A DNA stretch of 64,000 bases, taken from the NCBI RefSeq assembly GCF_900103615.1, contig NZ_FNGW01000004.1, positions 397,351-461,350 on the forward strand, given 5' to 3'. Position 1 is the first letter of the stretch; the number at the start of each line of letters is the position of its first letter. Shown in pieces: positions 53,239 through 60,850 of this stretch. Under the pieces are notes generated by a model, which searched no databases, was not told the DNA's origin, and saw nothing but the letters and a program-made list of their open reading frames with translations. A program made the translations under genes and the position numbers. The stretch comes from Romboutsia lituseburensis DSM 797. GTDB lineage: Bacteria > Bacillota > Clostridia > Peptostreptococcales > Peptostreptococcaceae.

Positions 53239-53514
53239 ATGATAACTTTAGAAACGATAGTATCTCATAGAGGAGAATTAGACGCTACTGATTTAGACGG
53301 TGAAATAGTAATGATGGATTTAGACAAAGGTCAATATTTTGCCTTAAATGGTGTAGGGAGTAGAATATGGCAAGAGATAGAACAGCCTGTTAAAGTAGGT
53401 GAAATAGTTGATACACTTATTGGAGAATATGATGTAGATAGAGAAACTTGTGAAAAAAGTGTATTAGAATTTATAACGGGATTAGAAAATGCTGAGCTTC
53501 TATCAATGGGTTAA
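53239..53514 (+). CDS. PqqD family peptide chaperone (lasso B1-like RRE)
   Basis: A 91-residue protein with the PqqD/RiPP-recognition-element fold. The layout is LDGEIVMMDLDKGQYFALNG, VGSRIWQEIEQPVKVGEIVD, then LIGEYDVDRETCEKSVLEFI and TGLENAELL. In lasso peptide systems this is B1, which binds the precursor leader and hands it to the B2 protease. GGGAGG precedes the ATG. It overlaps the B2 gene by 26 bases. No precursor or cyclase is adjacent. Confidence 0.88.
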   Translation: MITLETIVSHRGELDATDLDGEIVMMDLDKGQYFALNGVGSRIWQEIEQPVKVGEIVDTLIGEYDVDRETCEKSVLEFITGLENAELLSMG

Positions 53515-53944
53515 AAGAATAAACAAGTTTTTATTTAAGTTAAGTATAAAAGAAAAGCTTTTGTTTATAGAAGCTTTTTTTTTAACAGGTTTAATGAGAG
53601 CTAAAATACTAAAGGTTCCTTTCAATAAATTAAAAAAAGAATTAGGTACATACAATACTGAATCAGCAGATGATGTAGTACTAGATGATTATAAAATAGC
53701 AAAAATAGTAAGAGATGTTGTAGTAACAATAAGTAAGTTTACTCCTTGGGAAAGCTTGTGTTTGGTACAGGCTATGACTGTTCAAAGGATGCTTAAAAAA
53801 CGAGGAATTTCAACTACTATATACTTAGGTGTAAATAAAGAAAATAAAAATATGGTAGCACATGCATGGATAAGATGTGGGCAGATGTTTGTGACTGGTG
53901 GAGATGGTAGTGGATACGCTACAGTTGCTAAATTTTCTAATTAA
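53489..53944 (+). CDS. Lasso peptide biosynthesis B2-type leader peptidase
   Basis: A 151-residue transglutaminase-like cysteine protease. The C-terminal half carries the catalytic parts: FTPWESLCLVQAMTVQRMLK with Cys 91, and NMVAHAWIRCGQ with His 125. The N-terminal half is helical. In lasso clusters B2 removes the leader with B1 help. Here it forms a two-gene operon with the PqqD protein and ends at a strong terminator, without the asparagine-synthetase-like cyclase. It may serve a peptide encoded elsewhere, perhaps the gene at 56469. Confidence 0.87.
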   Translation: MLSFYQWVKRINKFLFKLSIKEKLLFIEAFFLTGLMRAKILKVPFNKLKKELGTYNTESADDVVLDDYKIAKIVRDVVVTISKFTPWESLCLVQAMTVQRMLKKRGISTTIYLGVNKENKNMVAHAWIRCGQMFVTGGDGSGYATVAKFSN

Positions 53945-53950
53945 TATATA

Positions 53951-53999
53951 ATAAAAGCTTCTTTTTAGAATTAAAATTCTAAGAAGAAGCTTTTATTTT
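53951..53999 (+). terminator. Terminator of the PqqD/B2 operon
   Basis: AATAAAAGCTTCTTTTTAGA pairs with TCTAAGAAGAAGCTTTTATT, with T residues after it. Confidence 0.88.
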
Positions 54000-54003
54000 T
54001 GAG

Positions 54004-54062
54004 AAAAAACGTACGGGAGTGGTTGATGACATGAAGTTTAGCGCTAAGAGAAGCTAATTTTT
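54004..54062 (+). repeat. Dispersed intergenic repeat, copy 6
   Basis: AACGTACGGGAGTGGTTGAT, then GACATGAAGTTTAGCG and AGAAGCTAATTTTTG. It shares head, ATGAAG body and T-run tail with copy 45240. Confidence 0.5.
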
Positions 54063-54239
54063 GTAACTATAAATTATAGATTATTTATTTGAGTATAATA
54101 TGACTTAAGAAAATAATTAAAAAAATATTTAAAATTTATGATAATAATTTTTTTTTCGTTCGTTATATATAGTGTAAAAGCTTTTACAAAAGATAATAGC
54201 CTAAATAATATTATCTGTAAAATTAAGTAGGAGGACAAC

Positions 54240-54806
54240 ATGGCATGTAATGAAAGTAACTATATAAAAAGATTAAAAAAGAAAAAAGAGGACGCTCTAG
54301 AGTATATAGTAGACCAATATTTAGGACTAGTAAAAGGAGTAAGTTATAAAATACTATCACCATTACAAAACGATGGGATTATAGAAGAGTGTATGAATGA
54401 TGTATTTTTATCAGTATGGAATAATTCTGATAAATTTAGTGGAGAAAATGATGACTTTAAAAAATGGATATGTGCAATAACCAAATTCAAAGCACTTGAT
54501 TATTACAGAAAAGAAGCTAAAAAATCAGAAGTAGCCTTAGATGATTCAGATTATACACATAAAACTACAGTTGAAGATGAAATTATTGAAGCAGAAAACA
54601 AAGAAGAATTAATAGCTTTAATAAATACACTAAATGATATTGATAGAGATATATTTGTAATGAAATTTTTCCTTGGAATTAAATCAGAAGAGATAGCTTT
54701 AAAATTAAATCTTACAAAAGCAAGTGTAGATAACCGGATATCTAGGGGGAGAAAGAAGCTAAAAGGGGATTACACTTTGATGGGAGGTAGTAAATATGAA
54801 AAATAA
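54240..54806 (+). CDS. ECF-type RNA polymerase sigma factor
   Basis: A 188-residue sigma factor. Region 2 is at about residues 20-90 (LEYIVDQYLGLVKGVSYKIL, IIEECMNDVFLSVWNNSDKF, FKKWICAITKFKALDYYRKE). Region 4 is at about 125-180 (IDRDIFVMKFFLGIKSEEIA, LTKASVDNRISRGRKKLK). AGGAGG lies before the ATG. It overlaps the DUF4179 gene by 11 bases, the same architecture as the pair at 37599. It lies between two peptide-maturation loci and may control them, though no clear ECF promoter is visible upstream of either. Confidence 0.9.
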   Translation: MACNESNYIKRLKKKKEDALEYIVDQYLGLVKGVSYKILSPLQNDGIIEECMNDVFLSVWNNSDKFSGENDDFKKWICAITKFKALDYYRKEAKKSEVALDDSDYTHKTTVEDEIIEAENKEELIALINTLNDIDRDIFVMKFFLGIKSEEIALKLNLTKASVDNRISRGRKKLKGDYTLMGGSKYEK

Positions 54807-55827
54807 AGATATATACGAATTATTAAATGACATAAATTTAGATGAAAGTGAGTTTGTTGAAATGAACGTAAATGATATAGAAAAAGCAAAGTTTAAGAAG
54901 AATTTAAAGAAATCTGTTAACAGAAAAACTAAATATTTAAATGGGTTAAAAGTAGTATCAGTAGCTGTTTTAAGTATAGGTGTATTAGCTACTACTGATT
55001 TAGGAGGACATGTTTTTGCTAATGTTAATGAATTCTTTTATGATATAGCTACATCTTTAGGAATAAAAAAAGATCTAAAAGATTATAAAACAGAAGTACT
55101 TCAAACTGTAACTAGAAATGGATTTACAGTAAGTTTAAATGAAGTTGTTTTAGACAAAGATCAATTAATAATTACTTCATCTTTTAAATCAAAAAATAAA
55201 ATAGAAGCAGGATACATATCACCTAAGGCAAAAGTTTCTATAAATGGGAAAGTTATAGAATCAACTGGAGATGGAACTTGTGTAGGTGTAGATGACAATA
55301 CTGTAGAATCAATGATATTTTATAAAATAGATGAAAAGTTAACAGGAGATGTTAAAATATCAGTAGAATACACAGACCTTGAGTACTTAAAAGATGGTAA
55401 AGAAGAGACTCTAAAAGGACCTTGGGCGTTTGACTTTAATACTCAAGCAAAAGTAGCTGATACTACTAAAGAAATAAATATTAACAAAGAAATCAAACTT
55501 AAGAATGGTCAAACTATCACACTTGATAAATACACAAGCAATGTTATGGGGCAAGAAATAACTTATACAAAAGAAAAGAAAGAATTAGGGTATTACTTAC
55601 AACTTAAAGGAACAGATGATTTAGGTAATGAGGTAGTATTTTCATTAAATCAGAGTTCTGATGATAAAGGAAAATTTGAATTTGATAGATTCAATATGGA
55701 TTTCCCTGAAAAAGCAAAAGAACTTAAGTTAACTGTTTATGGAGATAAAAACCCAGAAGATGGTAAACAATTTAAAGGCAAGTATGAAAAACTTAGTGAT
55801 GAGTTTATAATAAATATATCAAAATAA
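54796..55827 (+). CDS. DUF4179 domain anti-sigma factor
   Basis: A 343-residue single-pass membrane protein. The acidic and basic cytoplasmic N-terminus is about 50 residues. The membrane segment is at about 55-72 (GLKVVSVAVLSIGVLATTDL), followed by NVNEFFYDIATSLGI, matching its paralog at 38143. The extracellular DUF4179 part repeats the same strands (FTVSLNEVVLDKDQLIITSS, GPWAFDFNTQAK). It should sequester the ECF factor encoded by the overlapping gene. A terminator follows. Confidence 0.87.
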   Translation: MKNKDIYELLNDINLDESEFVEMNVNDIEKAKFKKNLKKSVNRKTKYLNGLKVVSVAVLSIGVLATTDLGGHVFANVNEFFYDIATSLGIKKDLKDYKTEVLQTVTRNGFTVSLNEVVLDKDQLIITSSFKSKNKIEAGYISPKAKVSINGKVIESTGDGTCVGVDDNTVESMIFYKIDEKLTGDVKISVEYTDLEYLKDGKEETLKGPWAFDFNTQAKVADTTKEININKEIKLKNGQTITLDKYTSNVMGQEITYTKEKKELGYYLQLKGTDDLGNEVVFSLNQSSDDKGKFEFDRFNMDFPEKAKELKLTVYGDKNPEDGKQFKGKYEKLSDEFIINISK

Positions 55828-55834
55828 TTTTTAA

Positions 55835-55870
55835 AAAATGATTCTTTTATCAAAAAGGATCATTTTTTTT
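55835..55870 (+). terminator. Terminator of the second sigma/anti-sigma operon
   Basis: AAAAATGATTCTTTT pairs with AAAAGGATCATTTTT around ATCA, with T residues after it. Confidence 0.88.
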
Positions 55871-55927
55871 ACGCTTAAGCGAATTTTTTATTAAAAAATA
55901 ATAATTATATAAAAAAAATTGTATATG

Positions 55928-55982
55928 TTACAAAAAATTATACTTATGGGTAATATATTTTTATTTTTTGTAAGAATATAAT
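55928..55982 (+). promoter_or_regulatory. Shared promoter motif, copy B (upstream of peptide cluster)
   Basis: TTACAAAAAA, then TTATACTTATGGGTA, lies exactly 24 bases before TATAAT (55977-55982). It is the counterpart of 53122-53175. The sequence from here to 56160 is very A/T-rich, with no ORF. Confidence 0.6.
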
Positions 55983-56160
55983 AGATATATATAAATTTAT
56001 AGCAAAAAATTATATAGTTGATAAAATTTCTAATTAATAGAGTTTAATATGATTTTTAAATGGAATATATTTAAAATTAAATTATTTTAATGATTTTAAT
56101 TTTAAATATTATAAATTATAAAAAAAATTCAAAAAAAATATGCTTAAAATAGCTTAAAAA

Positions 56161-56206
56161 AAAGGGATAATTCTTATTTAAAGAAAATAAGGATTATCCT
56201 ATTTTT
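56161..56206 (+). terminator. Terminator or attenuator between promoter motif and peptide gene
   Basis: GGGATAATTCTTATTT pairs with AAAATAAGGATTATCC around AAAG, with ATTTTTAG after it. A transcript from the promoter at 55977 would meet it after about 215 bases. Confidence 0.75.
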
Positions 56207-56426
56207 AGTTAAATAAAAAATACATTTTATTAAATGTGGTTTAATTTTTAAAGCTAAAACTTAAAAATACTTAATCGGCACATAAGACTATTTTTCGACC
56301 TAAATTACGAGAAAATTCCAAAAAGAAAAATTTTTCTCAAAAAACTTGTTGCGAAGGAATTGGAAATATGTAACAATTTGATTAAAGATACGGTTGATAC
56401 AAAATTATCAGCAATGTCTTTGAAGG

Positions 56427-56441
56427 GTCAGAGGTCTTACC
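56427..56441. repeat. 15-bp inverted repeat, left arm
   Basis: GTCAGAGGTCTTACC, the perfect reverse complement of 56755-56769. The arms enclose the complete small peptide gene. Confidence 0.85.
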
Positions 56442-56468
56442 AAATAAATTAGAGGGGGAAATGAAAAA

Positions 56469-56687
56469 ATGGAATTAATAAAATATGATGCACCTGTAGT
56501 AGAGTGCGATAACTTTGAAATATGTGAAGAGGAAGCTTGGTTCCTTGTATTTGTAGCAGTATTATTAGGATTAGGAGCTTCTGTAGTTTTAGGAGCTGCA
56601 GTATGGTGTTTAATCCAAGGTAAAGGAAGCTTTACTGGTGGAGTTAAGTGGGATAACGGACTTAACGTTAACATAGAGTGTAAATAG
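56469..56687 (+). CDS. Putative four-cysteine bacteriocin or RiPP-like precursor peptide
   Basis: A 72-residue peptide from ATG 56469 behind AGAGGGGG. The acidic N-terminal part (residues 1-22, VVECDNFEICEEEAW, with Cys 13 and Cys 19) looks like a leader or loop. A Gly/Ala/Val-rich hydrophobic helix spans about 24-49 (FLVFVAVLLGLGASVVLGAA, with Cys 47). The C-terminus GKGSFTGGVKWDNGLNVNIE ends with Cys 71. It is followed by ABC exporter, protease and CxxC genes, so it is probably secreted, trimmed and perhaps disulfide-bonded. No known bacteriocin class is recognised. Confidence 0.7.
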   Translation: MELIKYDAPVVECDNFEICEEEAWFLVFVAVLLGLGASVVLGAAVWCLIQGKGSFTGGVKWDNGLNVNIECK

Positions 56688-56754
56688 GAATAGTAAATTT
56701 TAATTAAGGTCAAAACGTTTAAATTTAAAAAATAACAAATGATGAAAATTTAAA

Positions 56755-56769
56755 GGTAAGACCTCTGAC
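56755..56769. repeat. 15-bp inverted repeat, right arm
   Basis: GGTAAGACCTCTGAC, lying about 40 bases before the ABC ATPase start and 67 bases after the peptide stop. Confidence 0.85.
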
Positions 56770-56809
56770 ATATTTAAATGAAATATTAGAAGAGGAGGGT
56801 TTACAAGAC

Positions 56810-57565
56810 ATGCTTTGTGTTAATAATTTAACAAAAACTTATAATAATAAGATTGTTGCTATAAAAAATCTTAGTTTTTCACTAAGTAAAAACAAAATAT
56901 TAGGTCTTGTAGGGCCTAATGGATCAGGAAAAACTACAACAATAAATTCAATTTTAGGGACTATAAAATGCAGTAGTGGAAGTATACTATATGAAGATTA
57001 TAAAAATGATAGTCTAGAATTTAAAAAAAAGGTAGGATACATTCCAGATGATTTAATATTACCAGAATCATTAACTGGTAGAGAATACATAAAGTTTGTA
57101 TTGTCGATCTATTCTATAAAAAAAAGCGATAAATTAGAAAAATTAATAAGGCTGTATAATATGCAAGACTTTTTAGATATATTAATAAAAGAATACTCTC
57201 ATGGTATGAAAAAGAAGATTCAAATAATAACTGCTTTTTCATTAGACAGTGAATTAATAATTGTAGATGAGCCATTTAGAGGGTTAGATGTAGAGTCAAT
57301 GATAATAACAAAGCAACTTTTTAGGGGATTCACAGAATCAGGAAGTATATTACTGTGTTCACATGATTTACATTTAATAGAAGAATTATCTGATGAAGTT
57401 ATAATGCTTTATAAAGGAGACACTGTAGCAAAAGGGAGCAGTGATTTCTTAAAAGATAAATTTAAGTGTGATGATTTAGAACAAGTTTTTATGAATGTTT
57501 CTATGGGGGAGGAAAGAAAAAATGAGATTGGAGAAATCATTTCTAATTTTAACAACAATGCTTAA
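56810..57565 (+). CDS. ABC transporter ATP-binding protein (peptide export or immunity)
   Basis: A 251-residue ATPase. Walker A is LVGPNGSGKTTTINSILG near residue 33. The signature is degenerate (KEYSHGMKKKIQII), as in bacteriocin-type ABC proteins. Walker B is ELIIVDEPFRGLDVES, and the switch His is in LLCSHDLHLIEEL. GAGGAGGG precedes the ATG. It overlaps the permease gene by 44 bases. With that permease it should export the peptide of 56469 or protect the producer from it, like YydI/YydJ in the epipeptide locus of B. subtilis. Confidence 0.88.
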   Translation: MLCVNNLTKTYNNKIVAIKNLSFSLSKNKILGLVGPNGSGKTTTINSILGTIKCSSGSILYEDYKNDSLEFKKKVGYIPDDLILPESLTGREYIKFVLSIYSIKKSDKLEKLIRLYNMQDFLDILIKEYSHGMKKKIQIITAFSLDSELIIVDEPFRGLDVESMIITKQLFRGFTESGSILLCSHDLHLIEELSDEVIMLYKGDTVAKGSSDFLKDKFKCDDLEQVFMNVSMGEERKNEIGEIISNFNNNA

Positions 57566-58985
57566 AGGTGTTAAAAATAATTTATATAATAAATTAAAAA
57601 AATATTTTATTATTATATCTTTAGTAGTTCCGTTTTTCATTATCTTGGGATCGATACTTTCTTATAAAATATTTTCCCCTATGATTAGTGCAATTATCAC
57701 TGGTAATCAAAGTATGTTTTTTTCATTCATTTCATCTAGTATGTTGAATGTAACTTTGATTACATTTGTTGTATACATAATACTAATAAATTCAAATAAT
57801 GATAGTAGCAATTATAGTCAAATAATAAAATGCTTACCTATTACAAAACAAGAAAAAATATGTGCTCAAACACTTCAAGAGCTATTTTTTATAGTTATTA
57901 CTAATTTGTGTTACGTCATATTTTTCCACTTGCCATCTTTTATAGGTTCTAAAGTAAGTATAAAGTTTATTGCAATCTATTTATTATCTATAATCATGCA
58001 ATCTTTATTAACATATTTTTTATTAAATACAATTTATTTATTAATAATTAGATTACTATACTTTATATCACAAAAGAAATTTATTAGAGAATTAGCATCA
58101 ATTATTTTAGGAATTAATACTTTTATATATTTAGTTAGTAAAATCAACTTGGAAAGCCTTTTAGTTGAAACTAAAACCTACACTATATCTATAATAAATA
58201 TTTTATTACCAGTTACAGACATGTTTATGGGCTATGAATATTTTAATCATATAGATACAAGAAACTCTTTAATAATCAGTGCAATAATTTTATTAGTAGG
58301 AATTTTTATAACAATTATATTTGGTGGTATTGAGTTTGAAAATAGAAATTTAATGATATTTAAACATATACCTAAAAGCAATAATAAGTTTTTATGGATT
58401 ATTATAAAAGAAGTTAAGTACATTGTAAGAAGTGAAACTAATATATCAAACTTCTTTGTACTAATTTGTGTAGTTATATCTATAGGATTTTTAGATGCAA
58501 GTACAATAAATATTGTAGTAATAAATTTACTTTTATCAAGTTTTTGTTCAATTTTTTCACTAAATTCATTTGGTGAGGATAAAAATTTTAGTATTTACTC
58601 TAATGTAGTTCCAATTTCAACTAAATTAATTTCTTATGGTAAATTAGTAGGAAATCTTATAGTTGGAATATTAGTGTATACACTATTATATCTTATTGTA
58701 TTTACATACCTAGGAATGAACTTAGATATATTTAAAGATGGAATAATATACACTGCACTAGGTGTAGTTGTAATTTACACATATGGAATAATTGTACCAG
58801 TTAGAGAAAAAGAGCCTTTTTCAAATATAATTGTATTTTTATCATTTGCTGCAATAAGTATATTGATTGCTGTAATATCAATGACTTTTGGTGGAGCTTA
58901 TATATATGAATTTATTGTAGCTGGAGTTTTAGTTATTCTATTTATGATACCAAAGATTTATAAATTAAATTCTCTATTAGAGTAA
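57522..58985 (+). CDS. ABC transporter permease of the peptide cluster
   Basis: A 487-residue hydrophobic protein with about 10-12 membrane segments. I chose ATG 57522 because GGGGGAGG lies about 8 bases upstream, inside the ATPase gene; the earlier in-frame ATG 57495 has no site. It opens MRLEKSFLILTTMLKGVKNN, then FIIISLVVPFFIILGSILSY, a layout common in ABC-2 type bacteriocin permeases. It partners the overlapping ATPase in the membrane. Confidence 0.82.
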   Translation: MRLEKSFLILTTMLKGVKNNLYNKLKKYFIIISLVVPFFIILGSILSYKIFSPMISAIITGNQSMFFSFISSSMLNVTLITFVVYIILINSNNDSSNYSQIIKCLPITKQEKICAQTLQELFFIVITNLCYVIFFHLPSFIGSKVSIKFIAIYLLSIIMQSLLTYFLLNTIYLLIIRLLYFISQKKFIRELASIILGINTFIYLVSKINLESLLVETKTYTISIINILLPVTDMFMGYEYFNHIDTRNSLIISAIILLVGIFITIIFGGIEFENRNLMIFKHIPKSNNKFLWIIIKEVKYIVRSETNISNFFVLICVVISIGFLDASTINIVVINLLLSSFCSIFSLNSFGEDKNFSIYSNVVPISTKLISYGKLVGNLIVGILVYTLLYLIVFTYLGMNLDIFKDGIIYTALGVVVIYTYGIIVPVREKEPFSNIIVFLSFAAISILIAVISMTFGGAYIYEFIVAGVLVILFMIPKIYKLNSLLE

Positions 58986-59029
58986 ATTTATACTTTATAG
59001 TTAATTTAAATTTAGAAAGGGGGAGATCT

Positions 59030-59926
59030 ATGAAATTATTTGTTATTTTTATTATTGAAAAATTAAAGTCACTATTAAAATTAAGAACAGTTTTCTTTAT
59101 CCCTAAAGATGTGTGCATAGGTGAAAATTTAATCGTAGATAATGCTTTGGACAAAAGTGTTAAGTTAAATCATGTAGCTTACAATATTTTAAGTTTATTA
59201 GATGGAAATAATACCATAGATGATATCGCTTCTTTGCTTGTTGAGAAATATGAGGTAAGTAAACAAGTATTAGAAAGAGATATAAACATCATAGTAAATA
59301 ACTTACAAGAGAAAAATCTAGTTGAAAGAAAAGTTATAGGAAATAAGTTATTAGCTTTCCTTTTTAATTTAACAATAGGTCAATATTTATATAAAAAAAG
59401 ATATTCTATACCTAAATCAAAAATAGCTACGTTTTTATTACTATTTTATATAGTAGTTAAGAAACTACTTATAATGTGGATTGCTATTATTATACCTATT
59501 TGTTTTTTCACAAGTAATTTTAGTTTGAATTTTAATTCGGAAATATACTATGCTATTGGATGTTATTTTACTTTTATATTTGCAATAATAATTGGATTTG
59601 TACTTCATGAATGGACTCACATAGTAGTTACTCAAGTTCAAAATAAAGAAGTTCATGGATATATATTAGCCAAAAGATTTACTGTAAGTATAGTTAAATT
59701 AAATACAGAATCTAGTATAATGTCTATTTTATTAGGACCTCTTATACCTAGTATATTGGGATTTGTTTTTATATTTATATCATTAATAGTACAAGATTTA
59801 ATGATTTTCTTGTTAGGAATTGGGTTTGTTATTAATATAATAAATTTACTTCCTTTTACAAAAGATGGAAATGGTATACTTGAAAAAATTCTGATGAAGA
59901 AGATGATGAAAGGAGCTATAAAATGA
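59030..59926 (+). CDS. PqqD-M50 fusion: RiPP-recognition domain plus membrane zinc protease
   Basis: A 298-residue protein. Residues about 25-100 are a PqqD-like domain (LNHVAYNILSLLDGNNTIDD, IASLLVEKYEVSKQVLERDI). Residues about 130-298 are a polytopic site-2-type protease, with HEWTH at 193-197 and the second metal motif NLLPFTKDG at 272-280. So a peptide-binding domain is fused to an intramembrane protease, probably to cut the leader or the hydrophobic segment of the peptide at 56469. GGGGGAGATCT precedes the ATG, and its stop overlaps the next start by 4 bases. YydH of epipeptide loci is comparable. Confidence 0.82.
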   Translation: MKLFVIFIIEKLKSLLKLRTVFFIPKDVCIGENLIVDNALDKSVKLNHVAYNILSLLDGNNTIDDIASLLVEKYEVSKQVLERDINIIVNNLQEKNLVERKVIGNKLLAFLFNLTIGQYLYKKRYSIPKSKIATFLLLFYIVVKKLLIMWIAIIIPICFFTSNFSLNFNSEIYYAIGCYFTFIFAIIIGFVLHEWTHIVVTQVQNKEVHGYILAKRFTVSIVKLNTESSIMSILLGPLIPSILGFVFIFISLIVQDLMIFLLGIGFVINIINLLPFTKDGNGILEKILMKKMMKGAIK

Positions 59927-60186
59927 AGAAGAACTTAAGTATTTTATCAGTTATATATTTTATAATTATTCCGTTTAGTTTAGTTTTTTATTTATTATAT
60001 TCACTATTTAGCAACAAGAGTGTAAATCTATTTAATAATGGAATAGTTTTAGGTGTAACTGAAAAGGGATGTACATTAAATATTAATTCTCACATGATTT
60101 TAATATATATAGTAATATATGTGGTGCTTGCAGGTTTATTATTTATAGGTTCAAAAACAAAGCGTAGTAAAAGCTTTATGAAATAA
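59923..60186 (+). CDS. Small two-pass membrane protein of the peptide cluster
   Basis: An 87-residue protein starting in an ATGA overlap with the PqqD-M50 gene. Helix 1 is LSVIYFIIIPFSLVFYLLYS, and helix 2 is MILIYIVIYVVLAGLLFIGS. A loop of about 25 residues (GVTEKGCTLNINSHM) separates them, and the tail is basic (KTKRSKSF). No family is recognised. Translational coupling suggests an accessory subunit or the immunity protein against the peptide. Confidence 0.7.
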   Translation: MKKNLSILSVIYFIIIPFSLVFYLLYSLFSNKSVNLFNNGIVLGVTEKGCTLNINSHMILIYIVIYVVLAGLLFIGSKTKRSKSFMK

Positions 60187-60227
60187 AAATCTTGTAAAAA
60201 AATCTTATGAAAAGGAAATGAAAGTAA

Positions 60228-60806
60228 ATGGATAAAAAAAGGGGTACTAAATTATTTTTCTTTGTTGCTTTTGTTATCATTTTTATATCTGCATATTCAA
60301 TTTATTCAAACACTAAAGATGAAATTGATATAAAAAATGGTATAGGATATGGAAATCCTAATGCTAAAATAAAGATGGTAGAATATATGAGTTTTCAATG
60401 TATAGATTGTTTTGAACTACATGAAAATATTGGAAAAACGTTGACAGAAAAGATTAAAAATGGTGAAATATATTACATGGTAAAGCATGTGGATTTTGAA
60501 AAGTTTAAGTATGATGATGTTATATTTAATAGGATCAAAGACCTTGAGAAAATAGAAACTATAGACTATGTAATGGATAATTATAAGACATGGACTAAAA
60601 TGAAAAATGTAGAAGATGTAGAGAAATTTTTTGATTTAGGCGATGTTAAAAATGAAAGAGTTGAAATGCAAAAACGTATTTTAAAAGAAAGAGATGAGAA
60701 AAAGATAGATTTCATCCCTACTTTTTATTTAAATGGAGAAAAACACGTAGGTGCATTTACAGATAAAGAATTTAAACAAATGATTAATGAGATAAAAGAA
60801 AAGTAA
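60228..60806 (+). CDS. DsbA-type thioredoxin-fold protein of the peptide cluster
   Basis: A 192-residue membrane-anchored protein. The anchor is at about residues 8-26 (LFFFVAFVIIFISAYSIYS). The thioredoxin fold follows with GNPNAKIKMVEYMSFQCIDC, where the CIDC active site is at 58-61, and a cis-Pro segment IPTFYLNGE near the end. This DsbA/BdbD-like layout points to a thiol oxidase acting outside the membrane. The four-Cys peptide at 56469 is the obvious substrate. AAAGGAA lies before the ATG. Confidence 0.85.
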   Translation: MDKKRGTKLFFFVAFVIIFISAYSIYSNTKDEIDIKNGIGYGNPNAKIKMVEYMSFQCIDCFELHENIGKTLTEKIKNGEIYYMVKHVDFEKFKYDDVIFNRIKDLEKIETIDYVMDNYKTWTKMKNVEDVEKFFDLGDVKNERVEMQKRILKERDEKKIDFIPTFYLNGEKHVGAFTDKEFKQMINEIKEK

Positions 60807-60850
60807 AGTAAAGTTATTGTATATAGACTTTTACATGAAAGGATAATTTT

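Noticed and set aside
53239..53944. Complete lasso peptide cluster
   Set aside because: Only B1 and B2 are present. No precursor with a typical lasso core and no cyclase is in the window.
54174..54187. GTAAAAGCTTTTAC palindrome upstream of the second ECF gene as an operator
   Set aside because: A simple A/T-rich palindrome; no second copy or matching regulator was seen, so no call was made.
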